Positions 26,943 through 35,829 of a stretch of DNA of 64,000 nt are shown here, in pieces. Made by a program: the position numbers and the translations under genes. The notes under the pieces were generated by a model. The model did not search any database, was not told the origin of the DNA, and saw nothing but the letters and a program-made list of their open reading frames with translations. How positions within the stretch are numbered: the first letter of the stretch is position 1; every line of letters begins with the position of its first letter. Source of the stretch: Bacteroidaceae bacterium (GTDB lineage: Bacteria > Bacteroidota > Bacteroidia > Bacteroidales > Bacteroidaceae); assembly GCA_900770655.1 (NCBI GenBank), contig CAAGLA010000034.1, positions 62,001 through 126,000 on the forward strand. The letters are read 5' to 3'.

Positions 26943-26975
26943 TTGCTTGTTTTTGGTAATTAATATGTAATTTTG
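26943..26975 (+). promoter_or_regulatory. Promoter for sigma-54 activator operon
   Basis: TTG at 26943-26945 and TAATTTTG at 26968-26975, with about 22 bases between, resemble the housekeeping Bacteroidetes promoter. Transcription would start near 26982, which excludes the upstream in-frame TTG at 26973 as the start codon of the gene. Confidence 0.6.
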
Positions 26976-26993
26976 TCAGCAAAAGAGTTGAGT

Positions 26994-28223
26994 ATGAATA
27001 TAGCAGAGGTGCAAAAAGCAAAACAGCAATTCGGAATAATAGGAAGTGACCCGGCTTTGCTCAGGGCTATAGATACGGCTATACAGGTGGCACATACCGA
27101 CCTCACGGTCCTTATAACCGGCGAGAGTGGAGTGGGCAAGGAGTTTTTCCCTAAGATAATACATTCAAACAGCGTGCGCAAGCACGGCAAGTATATAGCT
27201 GTGAACTGTGGAGCAATACCCGAGGGTACAATAGATTCAGAACTCTTTGGCCACGTCAAGGGTGCGTTCACTGGTGCTGTAAGCGAGCGTAAGGGGTATT
27301 TCAGTGAGGCGAACGGCGGAACTATATTTCTCGACGAGGTTGCCGAACTTCCTCTTTCAACTCAGGCGAGGCTTTTGCGTGTGCTGGAGAATGGCGAGTT
27401 CTTTCGTGTGGGCTCGTCTGATGTTGAAAAAACCGATGTACGTATAGTATGCGCCACAAATGTAGACCTGCCTTCGGCAATAGCCGAGGGACGTTTCCGT
27501 GAAGACCTCTATTATCGTCTCAACACTGTGCCGGTGTGTGTGCCGCCTCTGCGCAAGCGTGGCGAGGATGTAGTGCTCCTGTTCAAGAAGTTCTCAATGG
27601 ATTTTGCCACAAGGTATAATGTTCCCCGTGTACAGATAGATGAAACTGCGAAGCAGGCGCTTATGGCGTACTCTTGGCCGGGAAATATCCGTCAGCTAAA
27701 GAATGTGGCAGAACAGATATCTATTCTGGAACTCAATCGCGATGTCGATGGCGCAGTGCTCTCAAATTATTTGCCAAAGCAAGAAAAGGTGAATCTTCCA
27801 ATGTTCGCGGGCCAGCACAGCGGGGAGAAAAAGACATTTGAGAGCGAACGTGAAATTCTATATAGTGTGCTGTTCGATATGCGTCGCGATATAACAGAGC
27901 TGAAGAACCAGATAGAGAGCCTTAGAGCATCCCGGAAGGATAACAAGGATGTACACTATTATGCCGATGCACAAGAGGTGCCGGTGTTGCAGCATCCGGT
28001 TCAGCCGGTACATCAGCTGCACCCTTCAACAGTGCATATAGAACCGGCTCCTGCTATTGTAGACGAATATGTTGAAGAGACACTCTCTTTGAACGATGTT
28101 GAGAAAAAAACCATTCAGCTTGCTTTGGAACGCAATAAAGGCAAACGCCGGAATGCTGCAAAGGAACTGAATATTTCGGAGCGTACTCTTTACAGAAAAA
28201 TAAAGGAATATGGTATTGAATAA
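26994..28223 (+). CDS. Sigma-54-interacting transcriptional regulator (AAA+ enhancer-binding protein)
   Basis: Cytoplasmic activator of sigma-54 promoters. The AAA+ domain begins almost at the N-terminus: Walker A GESGVGKE, the sigma-54 contact loop GAFTGA, Walker B GGTIFLDEVAEL and the arginine-finger region FREDLYYRLN. The C-terminus has a Fis-type helix-turn-helix (RNAAKELNISERTLYRKIKEYG). No receiver, PAS or GAF sensor domain is present at the N-terminus, so its input is not evident. A linker with a possible coiled coil (RDITELKNQIESLRASR) and a His/Pro-rich stretch separate AAA+ and HTH. It heads an operon with lptE, a TPR-like gene and secG. No sigma-54 target promoter was recognised in the window. 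Confidence 0.93.
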   Translation: MNIAEVQKAKQQFGIIGSDPALLRAIDTAIQVAHTDLTVLITGESGVGKEFFPKIIHSNSVRKHGKYIAVNCGAIPEGTIDSELFGHVKGAFTGAVSERKGYFSEANGGTIFLDEVAELPLSTQARLLRVLENGEFFRVGSSDVEKTDVRIVCATNVDLPSAIAEGRFREDLYYRLNTVPVCVPPLRKRGEDVVLLFKKFSMDFATRYNVPRVQIDETAKQALMAYSWPGNIRQLKNVAEQISILELNRDVDGAVLSNYLPKQEKVNLPMFAGQHSGEKKTFESEREILYSVLFDMRRDITELKNQIESLRASRKDNKDVHYYADAQEVPVLQHPVQPVHQLHPSTVHIEPAPAIVDEYVEETLSLNDVEKKTIQLALERNKGKRRNAAKELNISERTLYRKIKEYGIE

Positions 28224-28224
28224 T

Positions 28225-28740
28225 ATGAAAAAATATATGCTGAAGCTATCTCTGCCGTTCTTTGCGGTGCTGTTGCTGGCCGGTTGTTCTGTTAGCTATA
28301 AATTTACCGGTGCGTCAATAGACTATACTAAGGTGCACACTGTTTCAATAGAGCAGTTCCAGAACCGTGCGGCCTACCAGTGGGGACCTATGGCAACAAT
28401 GTTCAATGAGGCTTTGACCGACGCCTTTGTGCAGCAGACTAAACTGGAACAGGTAGCACGTGGCGGAGATTTGCAGCTGGCGGGTGAGATTACATCGTAC
28501 GACCAGTTCAACAAATCAATATCTTCCGACGGTTACTCTTCTATGGTTCAGCTGAAGATGACGGTAAACGTGCGCTTTACAAACAATACCAACCACGACG
28601 AAGACTTTGAACGTCAGTTTAGCGCTACACGCGACTTCGATGCAACACAGTCGCTCGATTCTGTTCAGGAAGAACTTGTGGGACAGATGATTAAGGAAAT
28701 TGTTGAGGCCATATTCAATGCGGCTGTAGCAAACTGGTAA
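28225..28740 (+). CDS. lptE: LptE-like LPS-assembly lipoprotein
   Basis: Lipoprotein of about 171 residues: MKKYMLKLSLPFFAVLLLAGC supplies signal and lipobox. The body (VSYKFTGASIDYTKVHTVSIEQFQNRA ... LQLAGEITSYDQ) matches the Bacteroidetes LptE family, the partner of LptD in inserting LPS into the outer membrane. The ATG at 28225 follows the activator's TAA by one base, which decides against the upstream in-frame start at 28210. Three bases separate it from the next gene. Confidence 0.88.
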   Translation: MKKYMLKLSLPFFAVLLLAGCSVSYKFTGASIDYTKVHTVSIEQFQNRAAYQWGPMATMFNEALTDAFVQQTKLEQVARGGDLQLAGEITSYDQFNKSISSDGYSSMVQLKMTVNVRFTNNTNHDEDFERQFSATRDFDATQSLDSVQEELVGQMIKEIVEAIFNAAVANW

Positions 28741-28743
28741 CAG

Positions 28744-29451
28744 ATGGAGAGTTTAAAAGAATACATACTCAATCCCGAAAAGCTCAATCGTAATACTCTT
28801 TACGAACTGCGTCTTATAGTGGGCAAGTACCCCTATTTCGACGTAGCCCGCTTACTGATGCTGAAAAATCTCTATATTCTTCACGATATAGAGTTTGGCA
28901 AAGAGATGCGCAAGGCTGCCATATATCTTAAAAGCCGTTGGCCTCTGTTCGAACTTATGGCGGGCTATGGGGTGGTGGAGCAAATGGACAATGCTCCCGC
29001 CGATATCCCTGTAGACAGGACAATGTCTCTTATTGATGCTTTCCTGAGTACCTTGCCCGGCGATTCATTCTCTCTTGAGGCCGAAGGTGCAGCCGCGGTC
29101 GACTATGTTTCGGCATATCTCAAGGATAGTGAGCCTTTGCAAGAGCCGGTGCCGGCTCTTCGTGGTCAAGACCTTATAGACGATTTTCTTGCAGCCGACA
29201 ATGAAAGGATTACATTCGACTTAGGCAAGGATGCAGAACAGCTGGAAACAAAATCCACCGCAGAAGAGGATGCTGCGGAACCGAGTTTCTTTACAGAAAC
29301 ATTGGCAAACATATATATAAAGCAAGGTAAATATGAGAAGGCTCTTGAAATTATTAAACGATTATATTTGGAATATCCAAATAAAAATCGTTACTTTGCA
29401 GACCAAATAAGATTCTTGGAAAAAATAGTAAAACATACAAAAAAGGAATAA
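28744..29451 (+). CDS. TPR-like conserved protein in the lptE-secG operon
   Basis: A 235-residue cytoplasmic protein without signal peptide. The N-terminal part (KEYILNPEKLNRNTLYELRLIVGKYPYFDVARLLMLKNLY) is a conserved Bacteroidetes block of unknown function. The C-terminus carries a single TPR-like helix pair (ETLANIYIKQGKYEKALEIIKRLYLEYPNKNRYFADQIRFLEKI). The middle is acidic and probably flexible. It lies three bases after lptE and one base before secG, so all are one operon. No specific role can be assigned from the sequence. Confidence 0.8.
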   Translation: MESLKEYILNPEKLNRNTLYELRLIVGKYPYFDVARLLMLKNLYILHDIEFGKEMRKAAIYLKSRWPLFELMAGYGVVEQMDNAPADIPVDRTMSLIDAFLSTLPGDSFSLEAEGAAAVDYVSAYLKDSEPLQEPVPALRGQDLIDDFLAADNERITFDLGKDAEQLETKSTAEEDAAEPSFFTETLANIYIKQGKYEKALEIIKRLYLEYPNKNRYFADQIRFLEKIVKHTKKE

Positions 29452-29452
29452 T

Positions 29453-29794
29453 ATGCTAGTTTTTAGTGTTGTACTTATAGTAATAGTTGCAGTTCTGATG
29501 TGTCTGATTGTATTAATCCAGAACTCAAAAGGTGGTGGTTTGGCTTCGGGTTTCGCTTCGTCGAACCAGATTATGGGTGTTAGAAAGACAACAGACTTCC
29601 TTGAGAAGGCAACTTGGACATTGGCTGCATTAATGGTAGTGCTTAGCATTGTTTCGGCATACGCTTTGGTGTCGAACGACAAGGTTGAAGCCGGTTATAC
29701 AGGCCAGCAGGCTGTACCGGCGGCTCCTGCGGCTCCTGCAGCTCCTGCACCAGCAGCTGTTCCTACACCAGCAGAACTCCCTGCCGGTAACTGA
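29453..29794 (+). CDS. secG: Preprotein translocase subunit SecG
   Basis: Small inner-membrane subunit of the SecYEG channel. Two hydrophobic helices (LVFSVVLIVIVAVLMCLIVLI and ATWTLAALMVVLSIVSAYAL) flank the conserved loop QNSKGGGLASGF. The C-terminal tail is Ala/Pro-rich, as in other Bacteroidetes SecG proteins. At 113 residues the length is normal. Last gene of the operon; two terminator hairpins follow. Confidence 0.95.
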   Translation: MLVFSVVLIVIVAVLMCLIVLIQNSKGGGLASGFASSNQIMGVRKTTDFLEKATWTLAALMVVLSIVSAYALVSNDKVEAGYTGQQAVPAAPAAPAAPAPAAVPTPAELPAGN

Positions 29795-29818
29795 TTACTG
29801 TAAGGTTAAGGTTTTTTA

Positions 29819-29844
29819 TTAGCCGGTGCATTTGCATCGGCTAA
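29819..29844 (+). terminator. Terminator after secG
   Basis: A 12-bp stem (29819-29830 with 29833-29844, one G-T pair) is followed by TTTTG. A second, stronger hairpin lies 50 bases on. Confidence 0.65.
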
Positions 29845-29895
29845 TTTTGTATTGCAATAAACAATCTGTATTTTGCAGAGCGTTTGCTATAATAT

Positions 29896-29930
29896 ATCAA
29901 AGCCCCCGGCAACTTGCCGGGGGCTTTGAT
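29896..29930. terminator. Bidirectional terminator, 17-bp inverted repeat
   Basis: The arms 29896-29912 and 29914-29930 are exact complements, with a C5/G5 core and AAA/TTT flanks. It lies between secG (+) and the DUF349 gene (-). Confidence 0.8.
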
Positions 29931-29945
29931 GTTGTTATAGGGTTG

Positions 29946-31832
29946 TTAATTGGCTCCCTTTTCAATTTCTTCTTCAACAAGATGTATTTTCTGCAATATA
30001 ACCTGAGCGTCCTGTTTCAGTTTCTCTACCTTCTGGCGCATTACATCTACGAGGCTTGCACCCTTCTTGTTCGATACGCTGAGGAAACCAATATTGTTCT
30101 CGTATGTAGAGATTTCGCTCTTCATTGATTCGTACTGGCGTATAAGGTGCTCTCTTTCACGCTGCAGGCTGTTGCCTCCCTTGCCTATATTGTTTTTGAA
30201 ACTATTGAGCTTGCGTTCGTTGGAACTTATGTGAAGTTCCTCGTAGCGGGCATTTGTAGCCTCTCTGTACTCCTTGTATACCTTGTCTTTATCCTTGAAA
30301 GGAACAAAGCCTATGTTGTTCCACTCCTGCGCAAGTGCCTGCAAATGCTTAACCTGTTCGGCAGAGCCAAGTGCCGGGTCTATGGCTTTTATCTTCTCAA
30401 TGACTTCGCGTTTAAGCCTAAGGTTCTCCTGCTCTATGCTGCGTTGGCTCGAAGTCGCTGCATTGCGCCTTTCGAAGAATGTGTCGCAAGCACCTACAAA
30501 ACGCTTCCACAACGCTTCGGAGTGCTTTTGAGCAACAGGACCTACCTCTTTCCACTCTTTCTGTAGCTTTGTGAGTTTGTCGGCAGTACCCTTCCAGTCG
30601 TCACTATCCTTAAGCAGCTCGGCAGCTTCGCACAGCTCTTTCTTGCGCTCGAGGTTCTTGGCCAGTGTGTTCTTTGTCTCTTTGAAGAAGTCGCTCTTCT
30701 GCTTGAAGAAGTTGTCACAGGCCGCGCGGAAACGTTCAAAAATCTTCACGTTCATTTTCTGTGGTGCATAGCCAATCTCTTTCCATTGTGACTGAAGGTC
30801 TAGAACCTGCTGTGTTGCATTGTTCCAAGCTTGGTACGTGGTTATAGTACCGAAGTCTATTTTCTCAATCTCTTCGCATATCGCGGTCTTTTTGTCGAGA
30901 TTCTCTTTTTCCTTCTGTTTCTTAGCCTCGAAATGCTCCTGATGTCTGCGGTTTATGTTGGTAGATGCACTTTTGAATCTTGTCCAAATTTCCTCTCTCA
31001 GTTCCGGTGCAACTGGGCCAGTCTCGCGGAATTCATTATGTAGCTGTTGCAACTGGCGGAAGGCATTGAGTACATCCTCTTCTCTCTCCAAAGCCTCTGC
31101 AGTTTCGCAGATTCTTGTCTTTATCTCGAGATTTTTCTTGAAGTCATATTCGCGGAACTCGCTGTTTATGTTCAGCAGGTCGTAGAATTGTTCAACAAGG
31201 AAATGGTACTGTTTCCATAGCGCTGTTACCTTGTCTTGTGGTACGTTCTTTATCTCCTTCCACTGTGTTTGCAGCGCTTTGAATTCGTTTACTTCGGGAG
31301 TGCCTTGTCCCGCTTTTTCTACAAGTGTCTGAATTTGCTGCAGCAGTTGCTCCTTTTTCTCGTAGTTGCTTTTCAGTTCTTCCTCTTGTGCTGCTATCCA
31401 CGCGGCACGCTTCTCCTTAATAATGTTCATATATTCCTTAAAGGGAGCCTCCAACTCGTCTTCTTGAGGAATAAAAAGGGCCTCTTCGCCGCCTTCTGCA
31501 ACAAACTCTTTCATTGCACTCTCTATTTCCATTGTGCGCAGGCGGTAGAACTGCACTTTAAGCAATTCAACTTCCGATTTGCGGTTAAGCGCATCTTCGC
31601 TCTCTGCAATCTCTTTTAGACGGGTGATAATCTCCCGGCGTGTTGCAGGCTTGGCAATTTCACTTGCCTCCTCAACTTCGGAGGCCTCTTCTGTTTCTGC
31701 TTGTGGAGCCTCCTCTTCAATGCTGTTCTGCTCAATCTGTTCAATCGTAGTGGCGTCTGCAGCCTCTTCAGGAGTACTCGCGATGTTCAGTTCTTCTAAC
31801 TGTGCATCGAGTTTTTTAGTTTCACTCATCAT
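29946..31832 (-). CDS. DUF349-repeat protein
   Basis: Soluble, highly charged helical protein of 628 residues, built from several DUF349 units of about 75 residues. Repeated elements are W-x-F/ACDxFF (RFRAACDNFFKQK, RFVGACDTFFERR, RFKSASTNINRRHQEHFE) and the LQKEWKEVGPVAQKHSEALW type. The acidic N-terminal 80 residues look disordered, and the C-terminus ends in a coiled coil (QKVEKLKQDAQVILQKIHLVEEEIEK). DUF349 proteins are common in Bacteroidetes but their function is not established. Transcribed alone from a probable TATATTCG promoter. Confidence 0.88.
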   Translation of the reverse strand: MMSETKKLDAQLEELNIASTPEEAADATTIEQIEQNSIEEEAPQAETEEASEVEEASEIAKPATRREIITRLKEIAESEDALNRKSEVELLKVQFYRLRTMEIESAMKEFVAEGGEEALFIPQEDELEAPFKEYMNIIKEKRAAWIAAQEEELKSNYEKKEQLLQQIQTLVEKAGQGTPEVNEFKALQTQWKEIKNVPQDKVTALWKQYHFLVEQFYDLLNINSEFREYDFKKNLEIKTRICETAEALEREEDVLNAFRQLQQLHNEFRETGPVAPELREEIWTRFKSASTNINRRHQEHFEAKKQKEKENLDKKTAICEEIEKIDFGTITTYQAWNNATQQVLDLQSQWKEIGYAPQKMNVKIFERFRAACDNFFKQKSDFFKETKNTLAKNLERKKELCEAAELLKDSDDWKGTADKLTKLQKEWKEVGPVAQKHSEALWKRFVGACDTFFERRNAATSSQRSIEQENLRLKREVIEKIKAIDPALGSAEQVKHLQALAQEWNNIGFVPFKDKDKVYKEYREATNARYEELHISSNERKLNSFKNNIGKGGNSLQREREHLIRQYESMKSEISTYENNIGFLSVSNKKGASLVDVMRQKVEKLKQDAQVILQKIHLVEEEIEKGAN

Positions 31833-31915
31833 TTAAATTATTAAAGGTTTTATGGGGCGTTGAGTTTCTGCATAGGTGTTTAATGCGTTGTGCTGAAACT
31901 CTCTGCAATAGAATG

Positions 31916-31923
31916 CGAATATA
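31916..31923 (-). promoter_or_regulatory. Possible promoter -7 element for DUF349 gene
   Basis: TATATTCG on the minus strand lies about 85 bases before the ATG. It is a one-base variant of the consensus, so confidence is limited. Confidence 0.4.
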
Positions 31924-32025
31924 AAAATAAAAATCGATTATAATGCAAATAGTTGCTAAAGTTTTTACTCAACCAGCTTTTATTTCTTTTTTTAGCTCTG
32001 TTGTACCGGTATTTATAAAACAGAA

Positions 32026-32053
32026 ACAGCAGAACGGTTAACCGTTCTGCTGT
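32026..32053 (-). terminator. Terminator after the T9SS cargo gene
   Basis: A 28-base perfect palindrome (32026-32053) centred on GTTAAC. On the minus strand it is followed by TTTCTGTTTT. Confidence 0.75.
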
Positions 32054-32075
32054 CAATGGTAATTAATATCTTATG

Positions 32076-34124
32076 TTACTTTACAAATACCTTTTCGCCG
32101 TTTATTATGTAAAGGCCACAAGGAAGTCTGTTTAGGATATCTGCGTCTGTTGTTTCAAACAGTTTTACTCCGGTAGCATTGTAGACTGTCCAACAGTTGT
32201 CATCCTTTGCAATAATCTCCTCAATTCCTGTATCTTCGTTCTTTACGGTGAAAGAGAGTTTGCAGGCTGCAAGGTCTTTGCCGTTTGCATCTACGAAATA
32301 TCCTTCGGGCACTTCTAGTATGTAGTTGCCGTTTTCTCTGATAGGCTCTATAGCCTTAATGGCTGCCTGATACATAGTAGTTACTCCATCTTCGTGCTTT
32401 GTAGAGTACTCAACCGGAATCTCAACGTTTGTCAGTTCATTGTATAGTCTTGGCAGAATCTCTTGATTTTCTGTCTTGTTCACATAGTAGCTGAATGTGA
32501 AGACAACAGATGTCAGTTCTTCTACTGTAGAACCGTTTGCGGGGCTGGTTTCTGTAATTGTTGCAGCCGGTGCATAGCCCACTATGTTATATTTCACAAG
32601 TGTACGTACACCATATTTTGTCGGAACAGGAATAGACATATCCATAACGCCGGGGCATAGTATGATATCGCCGGCAGAAATGTTTATATTAAGTTCCATA
32701 TTGTTATATGTGGTAATGGGCTTTGCGGCAGTCATTGTGAGAGTCTTGCTGTCGGTCTGTGTTACAGTAAACTCTGTAGATACGTCTGTGGCTGTAATCT
32801 TCAGGTCGCTTGTTGCAGCAATTCCCTCTTCGCAGGCAATGGTAATTGTTTCCAGCTTGTCGAAAGAACTGCCGCCTGCCGGTGCAATTGTGAATGTGGG
32901 ATATTCGCGTTGTACATAGAGTTTGGGAAGGATATGGTTCTCTGTGACTTTGTCGGCAGTGTAGCAGCCGTAAGTCTTGTGTTCGGTAGAGTAGTGTATG
33001 GTGTATCCGTCGCAAGATATTGATGCGTTGTCTTCGCCATCTATTGCTATGCTCCACACAGCGCCTTCTGCCGGCATATCCTTTTCGAAGTTGAAATTGT
33101 TGTATGTTCCCTTGTGGTACATATATTTGCCATCGCAGTCCTGTATTGTATAGCCACCCTCAACTGCTGTAAAGGTGAAACCGGCACATTCAACGGTTTC
33201 TATGTACTTGCCGTTAATGTCGTTGGCTGTTTTTGTTGGTAGATAACCGAAGCCTTTCTTCTCATAGAAGCAGGTTGCAGCACTGTCGGCTGCTACAATA
33301 GCATAATTCTTGCCCGAAACTATAGATGTAGCAGGCAAATAGGGCATTGTAGGTGAAACTATGTAGGTCTCTTCGGCAATACCGCTCTTGAATACAGCAT
33401 CGCCATCGGTCTTTACAGCCATTACTTTAATGGTGGTAGTAGCGGTCAAATCGAAGTACATTACCCAATATTTACTGCACTTTGTTGTTCCTGCATTGTT
33501 TATGTAGTCTTCATAGCTGGGGGCTGTTCCGTCGAGAGTGTAGTAGAGAACCGCTGTCTCGTCTGTAGTCTCTGCTGTTACGCGAACCTTGTCGGCGTAT
33601 ATTGCCAGCGGTGTCTTGAATTCGGGTGTGGGGACTACAACTGTTCCGGCGGCAGGGGTGTATTCAATGGTAATGGACTTTACATAGTAGGCACGTTGTG
33701 TAGCCTCCCATTTTATTGCAATGTCGCCCTTTGTATCTTCGCAGTCGAATGTGTATGCGGCATCGCTTGTTGTCGGTGTGTACGCTTCCGATGTCTGGTC
33801 GCCCACAGAGATTGTCATCTTGGCATCTCCGCTTGCAGCAATGCTTGTGTTTACTGTAATGCTTCTGATAGTGCACTCGGCAAACGCCTTTGTGCTCAAT
33901 GTGTAGAGCGGGTTTACTTCGGCCTTTTTTCCAATCTGTATACCTTTATCGGTACTCCACCCAATATATGTCGATGATGACGCGCTCCATTCAACATCGC
34001 TTAGTGTAACATTGCCGCCTTCTGTAGTAAGTTCACCGCTTTTGAATGTGTGGGTGTAAGTTTCGGCGTTTGCCTGCAAGATTACTGTTGCCAGACAAAA
34101 TAGTGTGAGTAAAATTTTCTTCAT
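32076..34124 (-). CDS. Secreted multidomain protein with T9SS C-terminal sorting tail
   Basis: Exported protein of about 682 residues. It has a Sec signal (MKKILLTLFCLATVILQANA), an N-terminal beta-sandwich region and a chitobiase/hexosaminidase C-terminal-like domain (VLYYTLDGTAPSYEDY). A bacterial Ig-like domain follows (TITETSPANGSTVEELTSV). The end, VYNATGVKLFETTDADILNRLPCGLYIINGEK, has the look of the type A Por sorting domain that T9SS recognises and removes. No catalytic motif is evident, so it may be an adhesin or a carbohydrate-binding surface protein. I start at ATG 34124; the upstream frame lacks a signal-peptide start and overlaps the promoter. Confidence 0.82.
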   Translation of the reverse strand: MKKILLTLFCLATVILQANAETYTHTFKSGELTTEGGNVTLSDVEWSASSSTYIGWSTDKGIQIGKKAEVNPLYTLSTKAFAECTIRSITVNTSIAASGDAKMTISVGDQTSEAYTPTTSDAAYTFDCEDTKGDIAIKWEATQRAYYVKSITIEYTPAAGTVVVPTPEFKTPLAIYADKVRVTAETTDETAVLYYTLDGTAPSYEDYINNAGTTKCSKYWVMYFDLTATTTIKVMAVKTDGDAVFKSGIAEETYIVSPTMPYLPATSIVSGKNYAIVAADSAATCFYEKKGFGYLPTKTANDINGKYIETVECAGFTFTAVEGGYTIQDCDGKYMYHKGTYNNFNFEKDMPAEGAVWSIAIDGEDNASISCDGYTIHYSTEHKTYGCYTADKVTENHILPKLYVQREYPTFTIAPAGGSSFDKLETITIACEEGIAATSDLKITATDVSTEFTVTQTDSKTLTMTAAKPITTYNNMELNINISAGDIILCPGVMDMSIPVPTKYGVRTLVKYNIVGYAPAATITETSPANGSTVEELTSVVFTFSYYVNKTENQEILPRLYNELTNVEIPVEYSTKHEDGVTTMYQAAIKAIEPIRENGNYILEVPEGYFVDANGKDLAACKLSFTVKNEDTGIEEIIAKDDNCWTVYNATGVKLFETTDADILNRLPCGLYIINGEKVFVK

Positions 34125-34147
34125 AAATAATGTGTTTATAATTTTCG

Positions 34148-34155
34148 CAAAAGTA
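34148..34155 (-). promoter_or_regulatory. Promoter -7 element for the T9SS cargo gene
   Basis: TACTTTTG on the minus strand is an exact consensus match, 23 bases before the ATG. A 7-bp inverted repeat (34151-34157 with 34170-34176) overlaps it and could be an operator. Confidence 0.6.
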
Positions 34156-34211
34156 GCCAAAAACTTTTTGCTACTTTGTTTGTTTTCGGTTAAATGTTGT
34201 TTTTTAATATG

Positions 34212-34709
34212 TTAATTGTCTCCGAAAGACTTAACACCTGTTACTGCGTCTTTAATCTTTCCAATGAAACGCACAGCATCGCGGTCGGCGCCTATCACTT
34301 CGCCTAATCTGGTTCCGTCGCTAGATAGTATAAGGTAAGTGGGGTATATGTCTATATTGTATCTTTCTGCTACAGCCACACCTTCTCCCTCTTCCATATC
34401 TAACATTATAGATACAAATGCATTATTCAGGTATTCTCCGCATACTTCAAGCGGAAAAACCCTGTCAATCATCATTTTACACGGTGCGCAAGTTTTTGTA
34501 TAACAATCTATAAATACGAGTTTTCCTTCTCTTTGGGCAGTCTCAAACGCTTCTTGCAGTGTCAGTTCTCTGAACCAAGTACCTTTATGTTCGGGTTGAG
34601 GCGCAGTTGTCTCTGCAGTTGCCTCCGTTGTTTGTCCTGCTGTTGTTTTGCTTGCACAAGAGATAAACAAAATTGCTGTCCACAATAATACCGTAAATCC
34701 TTTTTTCAT
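34212..34709 (-). CDS. Thioredoxin-fold lipoprotein (CAPC)
   Basis: Small lipoprotein (165 residues) with signal and lipobox MKKGFTVLLWTAILFISC. A Thr-rich linker follows, then a thioredoxin-like domain: VFIDCYTKTCAPCKMM with CxxC at 74-77, and the cis-Pro region IDIYPTYLILSSDG. It probably acts as a periplasmic thiol reductase or disulfide handler. The ATG at 34709 is used; an upstream TTG at 34715 is possible. The last gene of the minus-strand run from the SusC/SusD locus, 19 bases after the TlpA-like gene. Confidence 0.87.
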   Translation of the reverse strand: MKKGFTVLLWTAILFISCASKTTAGQTTEATAETTAPQPEHKGTWFRELTLQEAFETAQREGKLVFIDCYTKTCAPCKMMIDRVFPLEVCGEYLNNAFVSIMLDMEEGEGVAVAERYNIDIYPTYLILSSDGTRLGEVIGADRDAVRFIGKIKDAVTGVKSFGDN

Positions 34710-34728
34710 TTCCAATACTCCTTTTCCT

Positions 34729-35829
34729 CTATTCTATTATTGTATTTGTTATTACCTCTTCCAGCCCTCCACCGGGAGGCGGTGCGTATGCTGTCACTAT
34801 ATTTCCTTCTTTATCAATGACTATGTAACGCGGAACGCCTGAGATGTGGTAGATAGACTCAAACGGTGACTCCTCTTCGCAGTCGGGGAACAGGTTGGGC
34901 ATAATATTTAGCCCGCGTCTCTCTATTACTCTCTTCCACTGTTCTTTAACGTTGCTGCGGTCTATGGATACTGTTATAAAAACAATATCGTCGTTTCCGC
35001 TATAGCTGTTCTTTAGTTCTATAAATGCCGGAAATTTCTTTAAACAGCTGCTGCACCAAGTTGCCCATACATCAATTACAAGAATCTTTCCCCTGTATTC
35101 GGCAAAGGTGTGTTCTATGCCGGCAGTGTCTTTGAGTATAGGCAGAGGAGCCTGTTTCCCCGGCATTATATTTTCGTATACTTCGAAGAGGGAAAGCACT
35201 TCGCGTTTTACCTCGCACTCTTTGACATTGCTCTCTATGACAGGGTACAGTTGTGCAAAGCCATCGGAAAATCCGCTGTTTGTAATGGGGAATTTCATCT
35301 TCTCTAAAAAGACCTTGTGCAAAGTGTCGTTGCTGCAGGCAAAAACGGCGTGCAGTTTGCTGTAGTCATTTTCGTTCAGCGCTCTTATTGGGTAGAATAC
35401 TGTTGCTGTCAGCCCATCTCTCGACTCTTCGAAACTGCTTCCTTGTTTCATCCAATAGAGGGTGAAGTAGTGGTCTGTGAAACGTTCTATGCCGTGCTCA
35501 ATCATAAATTCCGCAACCACGGGGTTGTCGAGCTGCAGCTCTTCTGCATAAGGCGGCAGTTGGGCTATATCTTCATTGCCCCCGCGACAACTGAACATAT
35601 ATTCACCGCAACTCCAAATATAGTTACACATATTCAGAATGGCAGCCTCGCTATTATCGTCTATGTTTTGTCGGGCGCTGTTGAATGTTTCAACTATTTC
35701 TCCGGCTGTCTGAAACTCCTTGCTCCATAGGCTGTCTATGCTTGCCGGCGTTTGGCAGGAAAGTGTTATTAGTGCAAGCAGAATGGTTGGCATATATAAC
35801 TTTTTTGTATCTTTTCTTCTCACTATCAA
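34729..35829 (-). CDS. TlpA-like thioredoxin-domain lipoprotein
   Basis: Predicted periplasmic lipoprotein (366 residues in the longest form; lipobox LITLSC, Cys25). The N-terminal 220 residues are helical and unassigned. The C-terminal TlpA/AhpC-like domain has VIDVWATWCSSCLKKFP (CxxC at 259-262) and GVPRYIVIDKEGNIV. The start is uncertain. TTG 35829 overlaps the upstream stop (TTGA), GTG 35823 follows two codons later, and ATG 35793 would lose the basic n-region of the signal peptide. One of the first two is more likely, with translational coupling. Confidence 0.85.
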   Translation of the reverse strand: MIVRRKDTKKLYMPTILLALITLSCQTPASIDSLWSKEFQTAGEIVETFNSARQNIDDNSEAAILNMCNYIWSCGEYMFSCRGGNEDIAQLPPYAEELQLDNPVVAEFMIEHGIERFTDHYFTLYWMKQGSSFEESRDGLTATVFYPIRALNENDYSKLHAVFACSNDTLHKVFLEKMKFPITNSGFSDGFAQLYPVIESNVKECEVKREVLSLFEVYENIMPGKQAPLPILKDTAGIEHTFAEYRGKILVIDVWATWCSSCLKKFPAFIELKNSYSGNDDIVFITVSIDRSNVKEQWKRVIERRGLNIMPNLFPDCEEESPFESIYHISGVPRYIVIDKEGNIVTAYAPPPGGGLEEVITNTIIE

